Assembly (NCBI GenBank): GCA_019058445.1
Contig: JAHPZA010000008.1
Coordinates: 1 to 64,000, forward strand
Direction of reading: 5' to 3'
Origin: Promethearchaeota archaeon
GTDB taxonomy: Archaea; Asgardarchaeota; Lokiarchaeia; Sigyniarchaeales; SOKP01
DNA: 64,000 nt
Shown: positions 54,439 to 62,612 of the stretch, in pieces
Position numbering within the stretch: the stretch's first letter is position 1
Layout of the letters: every line of letters begins with the position of its first letter
Notes under the pieces: generated by a model
The model's input: only the letters and a program-made list of their open reading frames with translations
What the model was told of the DNA's origin: nothing
Database searches by the model: none
Position numbers and translations under genes: made by a program

Positions 54439-55200
54439 CCGCACTTTCATAAATTCATTTATCATATTGCTTGCCGTCTTTTTCGCCTCCTTTTTATCAG
54501 AATCACTAGCTTCTAGAGGAAATCTAGGATTCTCTTTATAATATTGATAATCTGCTTCAAAGTACTCTTTATTTAACTTGGATATTGATTTAAAAATGTT
54601 AAACCTTACTAGATCGCCCATTGTTGGTGTGTTTTTCTGCTTATTTTTTATGCTAGTAATAAAATTGTTAAATTCTTTCATAGTCTTTTCATGAACGTAT
54701 TTCTTTTCCTTTTCTGAATTTAATGCTATTTCAAGTTCAAGAGATGAGACAACATTAAAACCAAATGTGCCAAAAATTCCTTTCATGAATTCATTCGTTT
54801 CTTTTGCTCCAAACATAGCGCAAACTGCCATTACCATTGCATATTTATCATAATAACGAGGTCTGTGGGCTTCATACCCAAATCTTTCCATGAAATTTTT
54901 CATTAATGAGGTAACTTGATTAACATATACTGGAGATGCAAAAATTACCCCATCAGCTTCTAAAATTTCGTTGATAATCATATCTCGATCATCCTTTAGG
55001 GGACAATATTGTTCACTTTTTGATATGCAAGTATAACATCCTTTACATTGCTTAAGATTTATCTCATTAAGCATCAATATCTTAAAATCAATATTAGGAT
55101 AATTTTCTTTAATCATATTAAGTACTGAATATGTATTACCTCTTTTTGGACTGCCACAAATTGCGAGAATTTTCATTTCTTTCATTATTTTTACATACAT
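54433..55200 (-). CDS. NAD(P)H-dependent FMN reductase / iron-sulfur flavoprotein
   Basis: Flavodoxin-like oxidoreductase. The FMN phosphate loop is ICGSPKRGNTYSVL. The ISF-type cysteine cluster CKGCYTCISKSEQYC binds a 4Fe-4S cluster in relatives, and FASPVYVNQVTSLMKNFMER is typical of the family. Three ATGs lie within the first nine codons; the fold starts at MKILAICGSP, so the start may be a few codons downstream of 55200. Function as a general electron carrier or stress reductase is inferred. Confidence 0.85.
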   Translation of the reverse strand: MYVKIMKEMKILAICGSPKRGNTYSVLNMIKENYPNIDFKILMLNEINLKQCKGCYTCISKSEQYCPLKDDRDMIINEILEADGVIFASPVYVNQVTSLMKNFMERFGYEAHRPRYYDKYAMVMAVCAMFGAKETNEFMKGIFGTFGFNVVSSLELEIALNSEKEKKYVHEKTMKEFNNFITSIKNKQKNTPTMGDLVRFNIFKSISKLNKEYFEADYQYYKENPRFPLEASDSDKKEAKKTASNMINEFMKVRL

Positions 55201-55241
55201 AGAATTTTAAAAAAAATATTATTTAAAAAATATAAATATTA

Positions 55242-55772
55242 TTATTTCTGCTTTAATTCAGCAAGGAGTTGCTTTTCAAGTCCTCCATTCTTAAGGAGGT
55301 TTAATAATATCGGATGGATTTTTTTACCAACCAATTTTTTACCAGTTCTTAAATTAGTAACTTCTGCGTTTGGAATATTTATTTCAATCACATCTCCCGT
55401 TTCAAATTCATTAGAAATGCGTTCTACTTCTATAACAGGAAGTGCTCGCGCAATAGAGGAACGATAGAATATACGAGCAAATGATTTGGCTATAACGGCA
55501 GCAATTCCTTTTTCTTGTAATATCATAGGGGCGGTTTCCCGACTCGAGCCACATCCAAAATTTCGTCCTGCAACAATAATATCCCCTTCTTTAACTTGAC
55601 CTGGGAATTCCTTTATAATTGTGTCACATGTGTGTTTTAATGTTGCTTCCAAGTCATCTAAATATTGACCTGGTGAGATAGCGTCTGTATCAACATTATC
55701 TGGAAATACCCATACTTTTCCTTTTAATACATCTTGATATTCTTTAATTTCTTTTTTACTTGATATTGCCAT
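55242..55772 (-). CDS. leuD: 3-isopropylmalate dehydratase-type small subunit
   Basis: Swivel-domain subunit (176 residues) of an aconitase-family hydro-lyase. Motifs: VFPDNVDTDAISPGQYL, GRNFGCGSSRETAPMIL and SFARIFYRSSIARALPV. A strong AGGAGGTG 7 nt before the ATG overlaps the stop codon of the large subunit gene, so translation is coupled. The family also contains homoaconitase, citraconate hydratase and 2,3-dimethylmalate dehydratase, so the gene symbol is provisional. Confidence 0.87.
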   Translation of the reverse strand: MAISSKKEIKEYQDVLKGKVWVFPDNVDTDAISPGQYLDDLEATLKHTCDTIIKEFPGQVKEGDIIVAGRNFGCGSSRETAPMILQEKGIAAVIAKSFARIFYRSSIARALPVIEVERISNEFETGDVIEINIPNAEVTNLRTGKKLVGKKIHPILLNLLKNGGLEKQLLAELKQK

Positions 55773-55784
55773 TTAGAACACCTC

Positions 55785-57053
55785 CTAAAATCCTCTCGGA
55801 TCTGTAATTTCTCCTTTTAAAGCAGAAGCCGCTACAGTAGCAGGAGATCCTAAATAAACTTCTGATGCGGCACTCCCCATACGACCTTTAAAATTTCTAT
55901 TCGCACTTGAAATACATTTTTCACTTGGACCCAAAAGACCTCCTAGTGCCCCAAAACATGCACCGCACCCTGGATTAGTAATAATTGCTCCTGCATTCAT
56001 TAAGATTTCAGATATTCCTGATTTCGCAGCCTTTAACCAGATTTCCTTACTGGCAGGGGTCACTATCATGCGAACATCTTTGTGAATTGTTTTTCCCTCT
56101 AAAATTTTGGCAGCTATTTCTAAATCCTCATATCTTCCATTTGTACAAGAACCCAAAAATGCTTGATTAATTTTTGTGCCCGCAACCTCAGAAATAGGTT
56201 TTACATTATCAACCGTATGAGGACAAGAAATTTGAGGTTCCAAATCACTCACATCCATCTTATAAATTTCAGAATATACTGCATCAGGATCGGACTTGAC
56301 TAATTCAAACGGTTCAGTGGTTCTGTTTTTTACCCAATCCACAACCTTTTGATCGGGAACGCCAAATGCAAATTTCGCTCCCAATTCTAAAGCAAAATTA
56401 GACATTGTCATTCTAGATGCAATGCTTAAATTTTCCATGGTATCTCCCGTGAATTCGATTGATTTATATGTCGCAACTTCCGCAGTATAATCTCCTGCGA
56501 TTTTTATTATGATGTCTTTGCTCATAAGATTATAAGGTAATTTTCCAGTAATATTGAATTTAATAGTTTCAGGTACCCTAAACCATAATTCTCCTTTTAC
56601 ATATCCATAAAAAAGATCTGTATTACCAACTCCACAGCTACCTGCATTGAATGCTCCATATGTGGGTGTATGGCTATCTCCTCCAATTATAAGCATCCCA
56701 GGTCTTGCATGACCTTTTTCGGGAATAACTTGATGGCAGATCCCTTCCCTAATATCATAAAAATTCGTGATTCCTTGTTTTTTTACAAACTTCCGAATAA
56801 GATCATGAACTGCTGCCCATCGTTCGGAGGGTGCTGGCACATAATGATCGAATAATACTACAATCTTACTTGGATCAAAGATTTTTCGATTTTTAGAAGG
56901 TCTTATTTTATTAAAATCTAATACTACTTTTCCGGTTCCAATATGACTCATTATTAAATCTAATTTTGCATTAATAATATCATCTGGTTTAAAATCAGTT
57001 CCAGAAAGAGAATGAGATGCCAGAATTTTTTCCGCTATGGTTTTCCCACTCAT
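55785..57053 (-). CDS. leuC: 3-isopropylmalate dehydratase-type large subunit
   Basis: Large subunit (422 residues) with the 4Fe-4S cluster cysteines in FLGSCTNGRYEDL and TNPGCGACFG. It has the archaeal LeuC/HacA arrangement: VVLFDHYVPAPSERWA, IGGDSHTPTYGAFNAGSCGVG and NRNFKGRMGSAASEVYLGSP. GAGGT precedes the ATG at 57053. Together with the small subunit it hydrates and dehydrates a substituted malate. Being linked to an isocitrate-lyase-superfamily enzyme and a decarboxylating dehydrogenase, but no isopropylmalate synthase, leaves the substrate open. Confidence 0.87.
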   Translation of the reverse strand: MSGKTIAEKILASHSLSGTDFKPDDIINAKLDLIMSHIGTGKVVLDFNKIRPSKNRKIFDPSKIVVLFDHYVPAPSERWAAVHDLIRKFVKKQGITNFYDIREGICHQVIPEKGHARPGMLIIGGDSHTPTYGAFNAGSCGVGNTDLFYGYVKGELWFRVPETIKFNITGKLPYNLMSKDIIIKIAGDYTAEVATYKSIEFTGDTMENLSIASRMTMSNFALELGAKFAFGVPDQKVVDWVKNRTTEPFELVKSDPDAVYSEIYKMDVSDLEPQISCPHTVDNVKPISEVAGTKINQAFLGSCTNGRYEDLEIAAKILEGKTIHKDVRMIVTPASKEIWLKAAKSGISEILMNAGAIITNPGCGACFGALGGLLGPSEKCISSANRNFKGRMGSAASEVYLGSPATVAASALKGEITDPRGF

Positions 57054-57111
57054 TTTATTACCTCATAAATTTAAATTAAGTAGAATAATAAATTATTATT
57101 TAAATTTCAAA

Positions 57112-58497
57112 TCAAAGTCCTAATTCCTTTAGTTTATCCTTATTTGAAGCAACTTTTTCTGGAGTAAGGTCATAAAGGATTAAGAAAGCAATCAAACCGA
57201 TAATCATTATAAGCATAGGGGCTATTGAGAATTGTATCCGGAGCCCTAATAAGGCTAAATCTGACTGTTTCTCCAATGAGGGATCGAAACCCGTCATAAT
57301 ATGTATGATCCAGAATGTAAACGCTTGTATAATAATAGATAATCTCACCATAAATGTTCTGATTCCTAAAAATATACCTTCCTGACGTTTACCAGCATCA
57401 ATCACTATTTCGTCAATACAATCAGAGAAAACTAATTGATTACCGTAATATATGGAAGCTACTCCAAAGCCCACAATACCGACCAAAAATACAGCAGACC
57501 ATAAATCTACAAAGAAAAATAATAGACCTAAAGTTATAACAGCCCATATCAGGCCTAATAAAAAGAGTCCTCGATGACCGAGTTTATTGGTCAATTTCAC
57601 CCAAAAAATTATTCCCACTAGCTGGCCGATGAGAAGTGCGACACCAAAATATATTTCGGCACCCGCAGGTAATCCCAATATGTATGGAACTATATAAGGT
57701 ACAGAAGCCATCATAATTGTAATTAGGGAGTGGAATGCAAGATACGCGATTAGATACGCAATAAAATTTTTATGTTTTCCGGCAATTTTCAACGCCTTAA
57801 GAAATGAATCCTGTTTTTTCTGTTTTTCAATAAAAATAGCAGCATTTTCTCTCATTTCTTGATCTTCACGGCATCCCGGGATAGTGATAAGGAAAGCTAT
57901 AACTGAAATTATTGCCATTACTATCATTGCTAATATGTATGACTGTCTATCTCCATAAGTAATGAATAATGGAGGAAGTAATGTACCTAATGCAGTAGCA
58001 AATAACCCTATAGGGGCTCCAATCCCGGCAATCTTTCTGCGTTCCCTATCAGAGCGAAATTTATCGGGGAAAAGAGCATATGTGTTAGTCATCCAGGCTG
58101 AATAAAAAGCATCGTACAAACATATAGAAGCCAAAAACCATGCAAAAAGAAACATTGAGTGGGCAGAAGCATCATCAGCAGGAGGAGTAAATACAAAAAC
58201 GATAAAGAAGCAATATGGAATTCCCGATGCGACTATCCAGGGAAATCTTCTACCGTATTTATTCCAAAATCGATTTGGTTTATCCGAAAAAAACCCTAAG
58301 AGAGGATCATTTACCATGTTCCATAAACCATATATAATATAACCGATTAAGATAAGCGTCACATCAAGCCGTACTTCGTTTTCATAAAAAGCAAAAACTC
58401 TTGCAAGAAATACAGTGAATAGAAATGAGCGTACAAAGTAAGTGAATGCAAAACTTTTATAGATTTTGGGGGGATATTTTAATTCTGAATTTTCCAA
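57112..58497 (-). CDS. GPH-family MFS transporter (MelB-like)
   Basis: Twelve-helix symporter related to the one at 20711. Shared signatures are NMVNDPLLGFFSDKPNRFWNKYG, SDCIDEIVIDAGKRQEG and IFLGIRTFMVRLS. The start is TTG at 58497, supported by GAGGAG 9-10 nt upstream; no ATG lies near the conserved N-terminus. It is downstream of the 7-helix protein at 58652 and upstream of the LeuCD genes on the same strand, so it may import the substrate of that pathway. The substrate is unknown. Confidence 0.87.
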   Translation of the reverse strand: MENSELKYPPKIYKSFAFTYFVRSFLFTVFLARVFAFYENEVRLDVTLILIGYIIYGLWNMVNDPLLGFFSDKPNRFWNKYGRRFPWIVASGIPYCFFIVFVFTPPADDASAHSMFLFAWFLASICLYDAFYSAWMTNTYALFPDKFRSDRERRKIAGIGAPIGLFATALGTLLPPLFITYGDRQSYILAMIVMAIISVIAFLITIPGCREDQEMRENAAIFIEKQKKQDSFLKALKIAGKHKNFIAYLIAYLAFHSLITIMMASVPYIVPYILGLPAGAEIYFGVALLIGQLVGIIFWVKLTNKLGHRGLFLLGLIWAVITLGLLFFFVDLWSAVFLVGIVGFGVASIYYGNQLVFSDCIDEIVIDAGKRQEGIFLGIRTFMVRLSIIIQAFTFWIIHIMTGFDPSLEKQSDLALLGLRIQFSIAPMLIMIIGLIAFLILYDLTPEKVASNKDKLKELGL

Positions 58498-58651
58498 TTC
58501 TTGTTCTCCTCGATATTTTATTATTTCTTATAGATGTTTAATTTAATTTATATTATTTATCTTGATAATTATGTTTTGTTATTAAAATTTATATATCTTA
58601 ATGCTATTTTGGTATTTTAACAAAAATATAAAGAAAGGATAGAGTTAATAT

Positions 58652-59362
58652 TTAGTTTTTCCTTAAAAGTCGTTTTTTCATCTTTTCCGGCATAATCCAT
58701 CCAAAATAAAATGCAATTGAGCTAATCATTAAAATTATTCGCGTAATTGGGACGTCTAAAATTAAATCTATAATCTCACCGATTGTAAATAAAATAAATG
58801 CAATTAACAAAAATTTACCTTTTAATTTAATTTCAGGACTGTCCGATTTCAGCGGTTCAAATGATAAGAGAAACCCGGTTATAATTATAGTAAGAATTAA
58901 TGGTATAAAATATAGGATTACAATAATAGACCAGTTTGTATCAACAGGTCCTTCTTTGACACCAATAATAGTCAAATCTGTAAAAAGTGCATAGAGAATA
59001 ATGATTTCAAATATTCCCCCAAAAATGGCATAAATAATCAAAATGATTTTTTGTCTATTCCTGTATAAAAGTTCTGTAAATCCTGCCATCCATAGTAATA
59101 AAAATATAGGAATAAATCCTACAACAATCAGAAAATAAAGAAAATCATTGATAGGTTCACCGGTAATTAGTACAGACAGGAATGAGAGAGAAACCGCATA
59201 ATAGGGTGTCGCAAATCCTATCCAGCCTAATCCAATATATAACATTGTTATTTGTTTGTACTTGAAATATTTTGACGCAATTCTTAAACCTACACATATT
59301 ACTATTACAGCATATATAAGTCCAGTAAGTCCATTTAAAAATTCATTTGGTGTTAGAGCCAA
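58652..59362 (-). CDS. Seven-helix membrane protein, paralogue of 14259-14978
   Basis: 236 residues with about seven hydrophobic segments, sharing GLRIASKYFK, RQKIILIIYA, SDSPEIKLKGKFLLIAFIL and a final FYFGWIMPEKMKK with the gene at 14259. No signalling or catalytic domain is attached. It is placed between the C-C lyase gene and the GPH transporter, all on the minus strand, with gaps of about 100-150 bp, so it could be co-regulated. The family is not recognised. Confidence 0.72.
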   Translation of the reverse strand: MALTPNEFLNGLTGLIYAVIVICVGLRIASKYFKYKQITMLYIGLGWIGFATPYYAVSLSFLSVLITGEPINDFLYFLIVVGFIPIFLLLWMAGFTELLYRNRQKIILIIYAIFGGIFEIIILYALFTDLTIIGVKEGPVDTNWSIIVILYFIPLILTIIITGFLLSFEPLKSDSPEIKLKGKFLLIAFILFTIGEIIDLILDVPITRIILMISSIAFYFGWIMPEKMKKRLLRKN

Positions 59363-59458
59363 TTTTATCCTCTTATTGATATTTTAAATTAGATATTGTT
59401 CAGTTCTTAATATATCATACACTCGATTTTTTATTAAAATTTATGTTATTCTTACTGA

Positions 59459-60328
59459 TTACTTCTCACTGGAGTCAAATTTTTTTTCTAATTCGTTATA
59501 GTAAGGTACTCCTAAAAATTCATTGAGTTCGGTAAATGATTGAAGTACATCTTTAAAATCTCTTTGACGTCCTGTTTCTTTCAGAAGTCTAACATCTTCT
59601 CGGCATGCTAATATCGCCGCAGCTAAGCATATACCTGGAAAAATTGCTATAGTGTAACCCATTTCTTTCAATTCTTCGACAGGTAAATTTGGTGTTCTCG
59701 GGCTCATATTTATGAGTAAGGGCTTTTTATTGAAGAGTTTTGGGATTTTTCTCATTTGGTTTTTAGTTTTTGGGGCTTCAATAAATATAATATCTGCTCC
59801 TGCTTCAGCGTAGAGATGTGCCCGCTCAATAGCATGATCAAATCCATGGGTTGCAATTGCATCTGTTCTTGCAATTATTAAGAAATCGGGATTTTTTCTG
59901 GCTTCTACTGCTGCTTTCAATTTACTGACCATTTCATTCTCATCGATTACTTCTTTACCCAACATATGCCCACATCTTTTCGGCCACACTTGATCCTCAA
60001 TATGAATTGCGGCTACTCCCGCTTTTTCGTATTCTTTTACAGTTCGATCCGCATTAATAATAGTCCCATAACCCGTATCAGCATCTGCGATAAGGGGGAT
60101 GTTAATAGCATTAACAATTCTACTGGCGTTTTGAACCATTTCAGTCATGGTTAATAATCCTCTGTCAGGCAAACCGAAATGAAAAGCAGAAGTTCCAAAA
60201 CCTGTCATATACACTGCGTTGAATCCTTCCGATTCTATTATTCTAGCAGTTAAAGCATCATAAGCCCCCGGAGCTATGACAAATTCCCCATTTTTGATCA
60301 TTTCATTTAATGTCTTTGATTGTTCCAT
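59459..60328 (-). CDS. Isocitrate lyase/PEP mutase superfamily C-C lyase
   Basis: 289-residue TIM-barrel enzyme with PGAYDALTARIIESEGFNAV, metal-binding IADADTGYG (81-88), HIEDQVWPKRCGH (catalytic Cys119 in the KRCGH motif) and ARTDAIATHGFDHAIERA. The lyase-type cysteine is present, so it is probably 2-methylisocitrate lyase, 2,3-dimethylmalate lyase or a related 2-substituted malate lyase rather than PEP mutase or carboxyphosphonoenolpyruvate synthase. The LeuCD-type genes nearby could provide the malate-type substrate. No citrate or methylcitrate synthase is seen in the window. Confidence 0.85.
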   Translation of the reverse strand: MEQSKTLNEMIKNGEFVIAPGAYDALTARIIESEGFNAVYMTGFGTSAFHFGLPDRGLLTMTEMVQNASRIVNAINIPLIADADTGYGTIINADRTVKEYEKAGVAAIHIEDQVWPKRCGHMLGKEVIDENEMVSKLKAAVEARKNPDFLIIARTDAIATHGFDHAIERAHLYAEAGADIIFIEAPKTKNQMRKIPKLFNKKPLLINMSPRTPNLPVEELKEMGYTIAIFPGICLAAAILACREDVRLLKETGRQRDFKDVLQSFTELNEFLGVPYYNELEKKFDSSEK

Positions 60329-60491
60329 AATTACACTCTTTTTAAATAATTTTATTCAAATTCTTTTTAAAAAATTTAAGTAATAATCAAAATAATAACT
60401 ATATAAAACTTTAGAATTAAGTTATAATTATTAATTAGAGTAATAATCTTAATATAAAAATAACAATAAAACAAAAGAATGGATTGATAAT

Positions 60492-61454
60492 ATGGTCGAT
60501 TATGCGATAATTTTTAATCCCATCGCTGGTGGTGCCGAAAAAGCTAAGAAAGATATCGAATTTGCACGAAAATGTTTAGATGATTTAAATATTTCTTACA
60601 AGATCTTCGCAACTGAATATGCACAACATGCAATTGAATTGGCAGGTCAGTGTGCAAAGGATGGATATAGGGTACTAGCCGCAGGAGGAGATGGGACTCA
60701 TAATGAGGTTCTCCACGGCGTTATAACATCTAAATCTGGAGCGTTATGCGGTTTTATCCCCCTCGGATCCGGAAATGATATCCCAGGAGCAATTGGTATA
60801 AGACCTGACGTTAAAAGAGCTTGTGAAATTATTGCTGAGGGAAAATCCAGCAAGGCTGATATAGGTTTAGCCAAAACAGACGCAGGTGTTGAAAGATATT
60901 TCTTAGGGATAGGAAGCCAAGGTTTTGATGCGGAAGTCGCAAGGAGAGCTAATTTACCAGGGGCATCTAAAAATTACAGTGCTATAGTTATGAAAGCAGT
61001 TTTTAGCTGGAAAAGTAAAGATATAAAAGTCACTATGGATGATGAGGTTTATGAGGGAAAGGCAAACCTAACAGCAGTAGGTAATGGGCCTACTTACGGA
61101 GGATGGATGTATGTATGCCAAAATGCCCGTGTAGATGACGGAGTTTTCCATATTAGTATTGTCGATATTGGTAAGCTAAAATTGCTAATGCAGTTCAAAA
61201 GAATGTATAAAGCTAAACTTTTACCTCATCCAAATGTGTATGTACATACAAGTAAAAAAGTGAGAATAGAAATGAAAGATCCAGAAGAACTTGAACCTTA
61301 CCATTGTCAAGTTGACGGAGAAGTCATAGGGAATGTGCCAGTGAACTATGAATGCATAAAAGACGGGTATGAATTTATACGACCGGAAATTGATGAAGTA
61401 GCTGAAGCGTTCAAAGAAAAGTATGGACGCTATTTTTATGAATGTGAGGAATAA
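60492..61454 (+). CDS. Diacylglycerol kinase-family lipid kinase
   Basis: 320-residue DAGK-catalytic-domain enzyme. The N-terminal nucleotide-binding region begins IIFNPIAGGAEKAKKDIE and carries the signature AAGGDGTHNEVLHG followed by IPLGSGNDIPGAIGI. The C-terminal beta-sandwich contains VGNGPTYGGWMYVCQNARVDDG. The family phosphorylates diacylglycerol, sphingoid bases or archaeal isoprenoid lipid precursors; in an archaeon the last is plausible but unproven. It is a single gene with its own upstream region of 163 bp. Confidence 0.9.
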   Translation: MVDYAIIFNPIAGGAEKAKKDIEFARKCLDDLNISYKIFATEYAQHAIELAGQCAKDGYRVLAAGGDGTHNEVLHGVITSKSGALCGFIPLGSGNDIPGAIGIRPDVKRACEIIAEGKSSKADIGLAKTDAGVERYFLGIGSQGFDAEVARRANLPGASKNYSAIVMKAVFSWKSKDIKVTMDDEVYEGKANLTAVGNGPTYGGWMYVCQNARVDDGVFHISIVDIGKLKLLMQFKRMYKAKLLPHPNVYVHTSKKVRIEMKDPEELEPYHCQVDGEVIGNVPVNYECIKDGYEFIRPEIDEVAEAFKEKYGRYFYECEE

Positions 61455-61477
61455 TTTCTTTTTTTCTTCTTTTTTAT
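61455..61477 (+). terminator. T-rich terminator between convergent genes
   Basis: Pyrimidine tract immediately after the lipid kinase stop codon and before the convergent hydrolase. Confidence 0.35.
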
Positions 61478-61537
61478 AAGGTTATTCAAAATAAAATAAA
61501 TAGTAGAGAAATAAAATTTTACAAATCTAATTTGTAT

Positions 61538-62404
61538 TTACTCCGAAATCTCAACTACTTGTTCTTGAGAAACTTCAAGAAAATTAATTATTATGTTGTT
61601 CACTTCTGGAGCCCTTGATCTAGGCGAGCTATGACCTGCTTTATCAATCACTTCTAAAGTGCTATTTGGTATTATCTCATTCATTTCAGCCATAACTGAT
61701 TTTGGGCATACTCTATCATGGGATGAAGCAATTAATAGAGTTTCACTTTTAATTTCTCCCAGTCTTTCATAAGTACGATGCGTAATTAAAGCATTTGCTT
61801 GAGCTTCAATATCTTCTGGAGATGAGGGATTAATACTCTCTTCCCTAATTAAATCCTCCACTGACCATAGATCATAAAATTTTTTCTTAGGATCCATTTC
61901 CATTTGTTTTCGAAAATTTCGATGATAACTTACTCTAGTACCATCCCAGAATGCTTTTACCGGATCTTTTTTTAATTGTTCAAGTTTATCAAGCCTCATT
62001 TGTTTATATGCGATAGGGCCTTGTTCGTCAGGAGTACCGTAATTTGTGTTTATTAATACCACTTTATTTACATAATTAGGATATTTTAGTACGAAATTTT
62101 GAACAATCATTCCACCTAATGACCAGCCAATTATATGTGCTTTTTTAATTTTTAAATAATCCATTAATCCTTTGATATCAGCAGCAAAAACTTCCATCGT
62201 GTAGATAGTTTTAGGACGATCACTTTTACCCGCTCCTCTATTATCAAATCTTATAATTTTGAATCTTTCACTTAGAGGTCCAAATTGTGCAATCCAATCC
62301 TCCTTTTTACCACCAAATCCATGGACTAATAATACCGGATATCCTGAGCCCTTAGTCTCGTAGCAGATTTTAATCCCATTTACAGTTGCAAATGATTCAG
62401 TCAT
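61538..62404 (-). CDS. Alpha/beta-hydrolase
   Basis: Alpha/beta-hydrolase fold protein (288 residues). The oxyanion region is PVLLVHGFGGKKEDW, the nucleophile elbow is GWSLGG (Ser), the acid is in IASSHDRVCP and the base histidine is in AGHSSPRS. It resembles the 3-oxoadipate enol-lactonase/esterase branch, with a helical cap around residues 130-200. Substrate unknown. The next gene, an M28 peptidase, is divergent across 208 bp. Confidence 0.87.
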   Translation of the reverse strand: MTESFATVNGIKICYETKGSGYPVLLVHGFGGKKEDWIAQFGPLSERFKIIRFDNRGAGKSDRPKTIYTMEVFAADIKGLMDYLKIKKAHIIGWSLGGMIVQNFVLKYPNYVNKVVLINTNYGTPDEQGPIAYKQMRLDKLEQLKKDPVKAFWDGTRVSYHRNFRKQMEMDPKKKFYDLWSVEDLIREESINPSSPEDIEAQANALITHRTYERLGEIKSETLLIASSHDRVCPKSVMAEMNEIIPNSTLEVIDKAGHSSPRSRAPEVNNIIINFLEVSQEQVVEISE

Positions 62405-62612
62405 AATAGTAATTAAGGACTTTTAATTTAAATATTCTTAGTCCAATCATCAGAAAATGTAATTTAACCGCTTTTCTACATTATCATTTGTGCGTGATTA
62501 ATCGAAATATGGGATTGTTAATCATTTTCCTTGTTAAATATTAAAGAAATATTTTTAATAGGCTAAAATTTATTCTTTTCATAGTTAAAAATTCTTTTAT
62601 AGATGGAATAAA

